This document shows positions 1 to 6,549 of a DNA stretch of 8,974 bases, piece by piece. The notes beneath the pieces are model-generated. The model saw only the letters and a list, made by a program, of their open reading frames with translations. It was not told the DNA's origin and searched no databases. The DNA lies in NCBI GenBank assembly GCA_029250425.1, contig JAQXFF010000274.1:1-8974 (forward strand), in the 5' to 3' direction. The translations under genes and the position numbers were made by a program. The stretch comes from Candidatus Thalassarchaeaceae archaeon. GTDB lineage: Archaea; Thermoplasmatota; Poseidoniia; Poseidoniales; Thalassarchaeaceae. Every line of letters begins with the position of its first letter. The first letter of the stretch is position 1.

Positions 1-1295
1 ACATTGTCTTCACTGATACTGACGAATGGATACATTGTGATGCCTTCCCATTCAGGTGGAGTAATTTCCCATGACTCCCATGTTTCACCACGATCGTATG
101 ACATGGCCATGCGTATATCCCAAGGCCCAGTAGGTCCATCAGGACAGTCCGCCCAAACCACTGCAACTGTGCCTTGGCCATTGGTTTCGACAAGTGGGTA
201 ACCTTCAGGAGGATTGCCATTGCGTGGACCGACATCAATGGGTTCGTCCCAATTGAGGCCTGTGTCGCTGGATATGCGGACTTGCACATGACCTGTGTTA
301 CTATCCTGATTTTCTTGGGCGACAAACACGTATTCTCCGCTACGTTCGGGAGCAATGGTTGACCAGCCCCCTGGCATTGAATAACACTGGGACCATGTTT
401 GGCCACCGTCAGCACTGCGATAATACCAGTATCTAGCAGCACCATTTTCGCAATCCTGAACGGACACTCCACTGTTTCCTAAATAGTGGACTATGCCATT
501 GTTCTGTGCTTGAATCCACGGACGATCATCGGCAGCCATCGAGTATTGCCGATCGCACAAATTACTCTCGAAGTTTTGTCCACCTTCACTAAAGACGTGG
601 ATCCAATTGTCTTCAAGATACGTGTCGAGATAGTAGATTCGGTCCATGGCATCCACCGCAATATCGCCTTCATCCCCTAGACAGGCCGAACCTGATGCAC
701 CATTGGTTAGTTGTCCTTCAACAACAGTTCCAGGTGTTTCTTCGAAATTATCTGCAATACCCCAGGTTGTACCATTGTCATTGGAGACCCAGAACCAGGA
801 GGCGAAGTAATCCCAACTGGTCATGTATCCATCCATACAAGCTCCATCGGAAAGAGGGATGGTTGGCTGTAAATCGATGATACTTGCAGTGCCACCAGTG
901 GGGCTGGACCATCGCAAATCTTTGTGTGCAGTGATGAACATGTTTCCATATCCATCAATCGCGAGACTGGGCTCATATCCGATACCGTATTCTGGTAAAT
1001 CTTGGCCATTGGAAGGATCGATACAATCTGCATCACGCGGCATGAAAATGGTGTCACCCCATGTAATTTCAACGGATGATCCTGAACTTGTATCAGTTGT
1101 AGCCATCATGTGGTCACCAACCGAACCCCACATTGCTGCAAAAATTGTGAAGGCCACAACAATGGCTCCAGTGCTGGCTAGAGCGACGTCCAGTTGTCGT
1201 TTTTCGCGTCGCTCAATGGACTCAAGTGGTTCTTCAATCCACTCTTCGTAGACCTCAGCCTCGAGAATTTCGGCCTCCCAAATCTCGTCCGACAC
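1..1295 (-). CDS. Membrane-anchored Asp-box (BNR/sialidase-like) beta-propeller protein, partial (C-terminus beyond window)
   Basis: Manual translation of the minus strand gives an open frame of about 431 codons that runs off the left edge, so the C-terminus is missing. From the GTG at 1295, residues 1-36 are very acidic and then end in a basic patch (ERREKRQ). A hydrophobic helix follows (about 37-59), so it looks like an uncleaved signal anchor, N-terminus inside and the rest outside. The exterior part carries four Asp-box motifs of the S-x-D-x-G-x-T-W type: SNDNGTTW (about 171-178), SADGGQTW (294-301), SSDTGLNW (342-349) and SYDRGETW (399-406), as in sialidase-fold propellers. Asp boxes are structural, so they do not establish sialidase activity, and I see no convincing catalytic set. 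The start is uncertain: an in-frame TAG lies about 30 codons-or-fewer upstream (near 1350) with no ATG between, leaving GTG 1295 as the usual choice. The two ATGs at 1321 and 1318 are in another frame. No Shine-Dalgarno precedes it. Function unknown: surface adhesion or polymer binding is possible. Confidence 0.82.
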   Translation of the reverse strand, partial: MSDEIWEAEILEAEVYEEWIEEPLESIERREKRQLDVALASTGAIVVAFTIFAAMWGSVGDHMMATTDTSSGSSVEITWGDTIFMPRDADCIDPSNGQDLPEYGIGYEPSLAIDGYGNMFITAHKDLRWSSPTGGTASIIDLQPTIPLSDGACMDGYMTSWDYFASWFWVSNDNGTTWGIADNFEETPGTVVEGQLTNGASGSACLGDEGDIAVDAMDRIYYLDTYLEDNWIHVFSEGGQNFESNLCDRQYSMAADDRPWIQAQNNGIVHYLGNSGVSVQDCENGAARYWYYRSADGGQTWSQCYSMPGGWSTIAPERSGEYVFVAQENQDSNTGHVQVRISSDTGLNWDEPIDVGPRNGNPPEGYPLVETNGQGTVAVVWADCPDGPTGPWDIRMAMSYDRGETWESWEITPPEWEGITMYPFVSISEDN

Positions 1296-1343
1296 AAACC
1301 GTCGTAGGCTGAACCCATCATGAAACCGACGCTCTGATGAGTT

Positions 1344-1360
1344 GGCGCCCTACGGGCGCC
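1344..1360 (-). terminator. Intergenic GC-rich hairpin after pth2
   Basis: Perfect inverted repeat with 7-bp arms, GGCGCCC (1344-1350) and GGGCGCC (1354-1360), around a 3-base loop. It begins 8 bases after the pth2 stop codon and lies before the Asp-box gene. No T-run follows on the minus strand, so classic intrinsic termination is not shown; it could equally be an mRNA end-stabilising or regulatory hairpin. Confidence 0.5.
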
Positions 1361-1368
1361 CATTGAAT

Positions 1369-1734
1369 CTAGACTAAACTGAATGAACCTGTCAAAGAAT
1401 CGATTGATTCTCGTGAACCTGGACCCAGCCCAACAACCGTAACTGTACCAGATGGAATTTCTGTGTGACCTGCATCACGAACCATGTAGCAAACAATTCC
1501 TGCTGCCTGTGCTTCACCGAATAAACGCTTGAGTGCATCCAAATTTGGAGCCTCCACGACGATTTTCCGCGCACCATTTTCACGCCATGATTGAAGCGTT
1601 TTTGGACATTCTCGATTTGCTTTGAGACTGCATTCAACCGCTGCATGGCTGCATTGTGCTGCAAGTTTTCCTTTCGACAATTTCAAATCTTTTCGGGTAA
1701 CGAGGACCATGGTCAATGAGGCGTCTTCTGTCAT
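1369..1734 (-). CDS. pth2: Peptidyl-tRNA hydrolase, archaeal/eukaryotic type (Pth2)
   Basis: Pth2 cleaves the ester bond of peptidyl-tRNA released by stalled ribosomes, recycling tRNA in the cytoplasm. The 121-residue length fits the single-domain family. The N-terminal family motif is clear: RKDLKLSKGKLAAQCSHAA (residues 14-32), with the conserved Lys-x-Lys-Gly-Lys and Ala-Ala-Gln-x-x-His-Ala elements. The middle has KIVVEAPNLDAL and the C-terminal half has the typical AGHTEIPSGTVTVVGLGP stretch (about 88-105), ending in a hydrophobic strand. The ATG directly abuts the TAG stop of the ECF S-component gene, and a GGAGAG purine run lies 6 bases upstream inside that gene's end, so it is probably translated from the same mRNA. 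A start at Met9 would shorten the unconserved leader only. The link to the transporter is probably positional rather than functional. Confidence 0.93.
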   Translation of the reverse strand: MTEDASLTMVLVTRKDLKLSKGKLAAQCSHAAVECSLKANRECPKTLQSWRENGARKIVVEAPNLDALKRLFGEAQAAGIVCYMVRDAGHTEIPSGTVTVVGLGPGSRESIDSLTGSFSLV

Positions 1735-2499
1735 CTAATTCTCTCCATCGAGTCGTGCAACCCCCGCCAAGGGATCTTTGAGTTGTTTTGCTGCTGCTTC
1801 TGCCTCAGCGATGAACACTTCCCTCTTCAAGGTCTCATCCGATATATTTCCCAGCCATCGCCCGGCTTCGTGACGACGATGTAACCACAATAAGTGATGC
1901 AAACTCGGTGCCAACCAAATGGTAAACAATACATTTCCAACCGCATGCAATGCGTCGAATACAAGTCCTGCAATGATGAAAGCCAAGAAGGCCTCAAACG
2001 ATTGGTATAATGCGAGTGCAGACAACGATACCGTCCAATCAAATAGGAATCCCCAGATGAAAGCTAAGAATGCCATTGAACCAATTCTAATCTTGGTCCC
2101 ATCCCAATTCACCAAAAGGGGTCGGAACAGTGCTGCACTACTACCAACTGCGGCCCATGCAATCGCTTGGTAGAATGTCCAAGGTCCATGCCCAAGTGCC
2201 ATATTGGAAATGAGGGCTGTAAGCATGGCTACAGCAGCAGCCCTGCGAGCGCCAAGATGCAGGCCGATCATCAGAAGGAGGAGAGTCACGGGTTGAACGT
2301 TTGGCAAAGCAGCAAACAAGACTCGGCTGGCACTTGCAACTGCAGCCAAGATGGCAATAAGAGCGGCTTCTCTACCCAATCGTATCCCACGATCTACACT
2401 TAGTAGCAATGAACAGAAAATAAATCCAAAGAAAATCGTAAGCCATACTGCGATTCCACCCGGAGTCCCAGCCCATGCCTGAATGTCGGCAAATGTCAT
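1735..2499 (-). CDS. ECF transporter substrate-binding (S) component, predicted vitamin (possibly cobalamin) uptake
   Basis: A 254-residue integral membrane protein with about six or seven hydrophobic helices (roughly 14-34, 44-63, 68-83, 86-104, 109-126, 139-157 and 167-195) and a charged cytoplasmic tail of about 45 residues. S components bind the vitamin in the membrane and dock onto the T subunit. Suggestive elements are small-residue AxxxA patterns in an early helix (Ala45, Ala49, Ala53), the kind that pack against EcfT, plus conserved-looking loops ALPNVQPVT (64-72) and GHGPWTFYQ (103-111), which resemble S components of the predicted cobalamin/CbrT-like group. This family assignment is from memory of the pattern, not a search. 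Its ATG overlaps the stop of the T-A-A fusion (ATGA), and a strong Shine-Dalgarno lies 5 bases upstream, so it should be made with its energising partner. The helix near residue 20 is one more than the usual six. Substrate is not readable from sequence alone; the neighbouring DUF4430-like protein supports cobalamin or a similar cofactor. Confidence 0.78.
   Translation of the reverse strand: MTFADIQAWAGTPGGIAVWLTIFFGFIFCSLLLSVDRGIRLGREAALIAILAAVASASRVLFAALPNVQPVTLLLLMIGLHLGARRAAAVAMLTALISNMALGHGPWTFYQAIAWAAVGSSAALFRPLLVNWDGTKIRIGSMAFLAFIWGFLFDWTVSLSALALYQSFEAFLAFIIAGLVFDALHAVGNVLFTIWLAPSLHHLLWLHRRHEAGRWLGNISDETLKREVFIAEAEAAAKQLKDPLAGVARLDGEN
1741..1746 (-). promoter_or_regulatory. Shine-Dalgarno-like GGAGAG before pth2
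   Basis: On the minus strand GGAGAG is followed by AATTAG and the pth2 ATG. It falls within the last codons of the ECF S-component gene and supports the assigned pth2 start. Confidence 0.5.
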
Positions 2500-4457
2500 G
2501 TGGACACCTCCGTCAATTGACCCTGGTCAATATTCCAAATTCGTCCACCACTGACTTTAGCCCAAGCAACAAGGTCTGGTGAATGTGAAGTGATTACGAT
2601 GGCAGAACCGGCCTTACGGCGGGCATTGAGTTGCTCGATAAGGTCAGCCAGTGTAATGTCATCTAGACCATGGTCAATTTCGTCAAGAAGCATGATTGGT
2701 GGCTTACGCATCAATAACGGGAGCAATGACAACCGACGTCTCTCTCCAGTAGATAGGTCATGGACTGGAGTTACCATCGATAGATGAGATAGACCCAAAT
2801 CAAGTCGAAGAGCAGATTGCTGTAATTGAATTGCTTCTGAATCTGGAATTTTCACATCATCCCCAGCAAGAAATTGGGCGAAGAGTGTGGGGTGTTGCAT
2901 ATTCAATTCTTCTTCAATGGTCATGCCCAATAATCTCCGATCTGGAGATGTTGGCAACCATGGAATATTCGAGGTTTCAGCCCATTCACGCAAAAGTGTT
3001 GTTTTTCCACTACCGTTGGCCCCTTGAACCAATATCAAATCACCAGATAGAACCGGTTTGAGTTGATGTGAAAACAAACTTCCTTCTGGAGGTTGCCCAA
3101 TTTCATCGCCACGTTCAATCCAAACAGATGGGTAATCCTGAGTTGGGATTGGTTCACCGATGTCAATGACATGGTCCGCAATTCGTTTCCACCTGGCTTG
3201 TCGATGTGCGACGACAATGATTAGCCCTCCACGTGCTCGATGTTTGACGACGGCTTTTCCGAGTTGAATGAAGCCCGCTTCATCCAAATGAACATCTGCT
3301 TCATCAAGTAACCAAATGGGTTGTGCTGGATCAAGATGGGCGGCCAAGAGAAGGCGCTGTTGTTCACCTTCCGATAGGTTCTCAGGCTGAGATTGAAGTT
3401 TGTCAAGAAGGTTCCATTCACGAAGGCATTCCAGCATTTCTTGTTGTTTCCATGGACCTGAAAGACGGCGAGCAATCCTGAATTCCCTTTGAACGGATTC
3501 TGCCAATCCATGTCGATCAGGATCTTGCGGTATCCAACATGATATCGCCTCAATAAACGGTCCTTCGGCAAGATTGATTTCACCCTGTGTCGGATGACCT
3601 GAAATGTGCACTTTACCATTCACTGTCACGGGATGTTGCCATGGTGAAACACCTGCAATAACTCGTAAAAGACTTGATTTCCCACAACCTGAATGGCCAC
3701 GGAGTAACACAATGTTACCTCCACGTAACAACTCTTTATGTCGCCCAATACAACGTCCATCAGGCAAATTAATTTCCAAATCCAATCCAAGCTGTACCGA
3801 ATCGGAAAAATGATGTGGATTGACGCCGTCTTCACGAATTTCTTCCCCAAGAGCAATTTGCACTATTCTGCGTTTGACACCATGGCGCCATCGTCGTGGT
3901 GCCAAGATGCCTCTGGACTGAACTGCATCTCCTAAATCATGAGCGTGATCCAATGAATCAGCCAGCCATCCTGGCCAAATTGAGGCGCGGGTTCGAAGGG
4001 CCTTCATTCCAGATTCATTGTCAACAAATCCACGTTCTTCAAGTGTTTCAATTCTCCATTTTGCACTACGCTCTAAACGTGGTACCAACCGTAGAGCGAT
4101 GGCAAGAGAAACACCGAGTCGCGGCAATACCCATTCAAATGACCGAACAACATCTGAAGGAGGAACGGACCATGTCATGATTTGCATGCCCAGTAAGGCA
4201 ATGAGTAAACGGATTACGAGCAGTAAAGTCTCAGACCAATTTTCAGTGCCACTAAACAACAGTAAGATGGCCCCGTATAAAATCGACAATGGCAACCACA
4301 CACACAACCAACGCAGCATTGACCGAGAACCCACCATCACTGCAGACCAGATGAATAGGAACCCACCCCACGCTGCAAGATGTCGCCATTCAAGCAATAA
4401 TGGCAACACAACGACCAGTACGAGGAAGGGGAGGCGGAAGTGACGAGGGGGGCCCAT
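2496..4457 (-). CDS. ECF transporter energising module: EcfT fused to two ABC ATPase domains (T-A-A fusion)
   Basis: Energy-coupling module of an ECF vitamin/metal importer, normally made from a separate T protein and two ATPases. Residues 1-200 are the T part: several hydrophobic helices (8-22, 28-42, 50-68, 77-96, about 112-126), then cytoplasmic coupling helices with two x-R-G motifs, ERG (141-143) and SRG (181-183), the signature by which EcfT contacts the ATPases. ATPase domain 1 (about 220-435) has Walker A GHSGCGKSS (254-262), Q-loop Gln311, signature LSEGEQQ (361-367), Walker B IWLLDE (381-386) and switch His418. ATPase domain 2 (about 460-653) has Walker A GANGSGKTT (479-487), signature LSTGERRR (568-575), Walker B IMLLDE (588-593), D-loop and His625. 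Its Q-loop reads PTSPD, with Thr503 in place of the expected Gln. Both sites otherwise look catalytically intact. The start at ATG 4457 has no Shine-Dalgarno and follows an intergenic hairpin, so this gene may open a transcript. It overlaps the S-component gene by 4 bases. The all-in-one arrangement is unusual. Confidence 0.92.
   Translation of the reverse strand: MGPPRHFRLPFLVLVVVLPLLLEWRHLAAWGGFLFIWSAVMVGSRSMLRWLCVWLPLSILYGAILLLFSGTENWSETLLLVIRLLIALLGMQIMTWSVPPSDVVRSFEWVLPRLGVSLAIALRLVPRLERSAKWRIETLEERGFVDNESGMKALRTRASIWPGWLADSLDHAHDLGDAVQSRGILAPRRWRHGVKRRIVQIALGEEIREDGVNPHHFSDSVQLGLDLEINLPDGRCIGRHKELLRGGNIVLLRGHSGCGKSSLLRVIAGVSPWQHPVTVNGKVHISGHPTQGEINLAEGPFIEAISCWIPQDPDRHGLAESVQREFRIARRLSGPWKQQEMLECLREWNLLDKLQSQPENLSEGEQQRLLLAAHLDPAQPIWLLDEADVHLDEAGFIQLGKAVVKHRARGGLIIVVAHRQARWKRIADHVIDIGEPIPTQDYPSVWIERGDEIGQPPEGSLFSHQLKPVLSGDLILVQGANGSGKTTLLREWAETSNIPWLPTSPDRRLLGMTIEEELNMQHPTLFAQFLAGDDVKIPDSEAIQLQQSALRLDLGLSHLSMVTPVHDLSTGERRRLSLLPLLMRKPPIMLLDEIDHGLDDITLADLIEQLNARRKAGSAIVITSHSPDLVAWAKVSGGRIWNIDQGQLTEVST
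2505..2511 (-). promoter_or_regulatory. Strong Shine-Dalgarno of the ECF S-component gene
   Basis: The minus strand reads GGAGGTG, then TCCAC, then ATG. This is a full match to the 16S rRNA anti-Shine-Dalgarno core at a 5-base spacing. It lies inside the last codons of the T-A-A fusion gene and supports ATG 2499 as the true start. Confidence 0.75.
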
Positions 4458-4500
4458 TCTGGTCGCTCGTTCACCCTGCCAACCCCAAACTGAAATGAAA

Positions 4501-4521
4501 ATCGCCTCCTATAGAGGCGAT
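4501..4521 (-). terminator. Intergenic hairpin with downstream T-rich tract, after the propeller/DUF4430 gene
   Basis: Perfect 8-bp arms ATCGCCTC (4501-4508) and GAGGCGAT (4514-4521) around a 5-base loop. On the minus strand it starts 33 bases after the stop codon of the propeller gene and is followed directly by a T-rich run (TTTCATTTCAGTTT), the best terminator candidate in the window. It separates that gene from the ECF fusion gene. Confidence 0.6.
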
Positions 4522-4554
4522 ACAAGAGAATACGGTGTTTGACTGTTGACCTGA

Positions 4555-6549
4555 TTAGAACTGGCCTGCATCAAAGTGCCAATCGATATGATCGCCGGTT
4601 TCTATCCCTTGTTCACCCATGCCAATCGCCCCATATCCGCCATTCAAATCGTAACTCCACCAACGTCCATCAGTGCCACCTTCTGCAAGGCCCACATCCA
4701 GTAAGAAAACACCAAGCATTTGCTGCTCAATATCGTAAGTGTACTGGAATTCATTAAGAGTCGAAATTGTCACACTCTCCACCGTATTTCCAGCTTCGAC
4801 AATAATGGTTGAAATCACAATACAATAACTCCCATCTGGAGGTGATTCAATTTGCCAAGATTCATCGGTTTCTAGGTCCAATATATTCCCTTCATTGCAA
4901 CCTTCAGGTGCAAATGATTCTGGGAAATGAAAGGCGATGAGTGCTTCGTTTTCAGCCAGTCCTTCATTCAATTCAGGAAGTAACATTGCAACGCGGTGAC
5001 GTTGACTTGAGTCCGCATTTGGTTCAGACACAATTTGTGTGTTGTAAATTGTACCCGCCATAACCAACCCAAACATCACCATGAGAACTGCACCCATTCG
5101 AATTTGTCTGCGTGTTTCCGAATTCACACTAAACTGTGCAACAATTGCCAATATCCCAGCACCAATGATGGGAAGCCAAATAATTCCAGACGAACTTTCC
5201 TTTGCGGTAGACTTTGAATCATCATCATCAGACTCTGATGGCCCCGGTTCGTCTGTCGTCCCAAGTGTTTCATCCGCCATGTTGTGAATTGAATTCCAAT
5301 CAATTGGGTTGTACCGAACTTCCAACCATGAGGCATCGTTGGCAGCGGCGTGAACCTCTCCATCTGAGCCACATCCTGCCGTCAAATATCCACTTTGATC
5401 AGGAGTCCATTCGACACTATGGTTTGCATCAATGGCGATGTACCAAGAACCATCAGCTGAATTTTGTGGGAGACAAATAGCATTGACTTCCCCCCACTGA
5501 AGCCACCTTATTTCACCGACAACATTGGTCGCATTCCATCGAATGGTTTCGAAAATAGAACCATTGAGAATCCCGAAGTGGACCGCATCACTACTGCCTG
5601 CAACAGCGGAGAGGTACCCCAAACCTGCCGGTGTTGTTGCCGTACCTGGGCCCATGGGAATTGAATCAAGTAATTCTGGCACCCCTGATTCATTCCAATC
5701 CATCCGAATCAATCTGGACTCGCCATCTGCATGAAGATGCACCATCACCCCTTGACCTGACATGGAAATGGGTGTTGAACGGATTCTCCATGTTCCCGAC
5801 AAATTGGCAAGAGCCACAATGTCAACATCATCGAGCAGAGTTGATTCATTGTCATATCGCAATAGATGGCCTGATTCAGTACCCTGTAGCCAGCCTAGAG
5901 AAGTTGTAATTGTACCATTTTCATCGGAACCCCAGTCAAACCAAATTCCAAGATTGGCTCGATAAGTACGCAAATCAGAATCATGATACTGTCGTAAGAT
6001 TGTCCCGTTGTCAGCACACACTACAATGGTGCCTGTTTCAGTTGGCCACACAATCTTGCCTGTCGTTAGCGCAAATCCGCCACCTGAAATTCCCCAATTC
6101 GGTGCTTCTGTAGACTGATTCCAAACTTCAGTACCAGTTGTGAAATCATATGCGGAAAGATGGCCGGATGTCCAACCAGTTATGATCAAATCTGCTGATG
6201 GTGAACAAGATACTGTGCCGCTATTACGGGGTACATGAAGTAGGGGTGCGGTCTCAAATCCACGTTCGCTATCTGAATGAATAGTTCGCCAAATTTCAAC
6301 ACCGGTATCGGCCCTATATGCCGCCATTCCGGCACCCTCACCAGTCATGGGATCTCCGCCACCTTTGACAATGACAAGACCATCCTTCACCAACGGTGCT
6401 GTGGATATGTAACCAATATCGACACTGGCATTCCATTGAACATCCGGCAAAACTGGATCATCAACCCATTCTGCATGTCTGCCTTCACTCGCTTCTGCTG
6501 GAATTGATGCCAATAGAAACAGGGCAAATATGAGCAAGGCCCGCCGCAT
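4555..6549 (-). CDS. Secreted membrane-anchored PQQ-like beta-propeller protein with C-terminal DUF4430-like domain; candidate surface receptor of the adjacent ECF transporter
   Basis: A 664-residue surface protein. Residues 1-20 are a signal peptide (MRR, hydrophobic core, then AEA before the likely cleavage site). Residues about 35-415 form a PQQ-like/quinoprotein-type propeller: repeated strand units such as AYRADTGVEIW (77-87) and AYDFTTGTEVW (133-143) match the A-x-D-x-x-T-G-x-x-x-W blade pattern. Many N-x-S/T sequons suggest glycosylation. An acidic Ser/Asp linker (about 430-452) leads to two helices (455-473 and 485-502) joined by a short basic loop (ETRRQIR), which should be cytoplasmic, so both flanking domains face outside. 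Residues about 575-661 resemble DUF4430: the ending RWWSYDLNGGYGAIGMGEQ...GDHIDWHF is typical. That fold is related to the C-terminal domain of transcobalamin/intrinsic factor. ATG 6549 overlaps the gatE stop by one base (TGATG) and has GAGG 8 bases upstream; a TTG at 6552 is possible but less likely. Catalytic PQQ-dehydrogenase function is not supported. A ligand-capture role for the ECF transporter downstream is inference. Confidence 0.82.
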   Translation of the reverse strand: MRRALLIFALFLLASIPAEASEGRHAEWVDDPVLPDVQWNASVDIGYISTAPLVKDGLVIVKGGGDPMTGEGAGMAAYRADTGVEIWRTIHSDSERGFETAPLLHVPRNSGTVSCSPSADLIITGWTSGHLSAYDFTTGTEVWNQSTEAPNWGISGGGFALTTGKIVWPTETGTIVVCADNGTILRQYHDSDLRTYRANLGIWFDWGSDENGTITTSLGWLQGTESGHLLRYDNESTLLDDVDIVALANLSGTWRIRSTPISMSGQGVMVHLHADGESRLIRMDWNESGVPELLDSIPMGPGTATTPAGLGYLSAVAGSSDAVHFGILNGSIFETIRWNATNVVGEIRWLQWGEVNAICLPQNSADGSWYIAIDANHSVEWTPDQSGYLTAGCGSDGEVHAAANDASWLEVRYNPIDWNSIHNMADETLGTTDEPGPSESDDDDSKSTAKESSSGIIWLPIIGAGILAIVAQFSVNSETRRQIRMGAVLMVMFGLVMAGTIYNTQIVSEPNADSSQRHRVAMLLPELNEGLAENEALIAFHFPESFAPEGCNEGNILDLETDESWQIESPPDGSYCIVISTIIVEAGNTVESVTISTLNEFQYTYDIEQQMLGVFLLDVGLAEGGTDGRWWSYDLNGGYGAIGMGEQGIETGDHIDWHFDAGQF

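Noticed and set aside
823..1251. 142-residue plus-strand ORF
   Set aside because: It is antisense to the Asp-box gene, whose minus frame shows a membrane anchor and Asp boxes; the plus translation has low-complexity Ser/Pro-rich composition and no recognisable domain.
1178..1363. 61-residue minus-strand ORF starting at an ATG beside the first hairpin
   Set aside because: Its start overlaps the hairpin and its frame is off by one from the Asp-box protein; the translation is basic with no features. Kept only as a hint of a possible frameshift.
3221..3619. 132-residue minus-strand ORF
   Set aside because: Alternative frame inside ATPase domain 1, whose Walker A, signature and Walker B are all in the main frame.
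4018..4443. 141-residue plus-strand ORF
   Set aside because: Antisense to the T domain of the ECF fusion; rich in Arg/Asn/Thr, as expected for the complement of hydrophobic codons.
4555..6549. PQQ-dependent dehydrogenase
   Set aside because: The blade motifs match, but I see no PQQ-binding or catalytic pattern, and the protein has a membrane hairpin plus a DUF4430-like domain, so a binding role is likelier.
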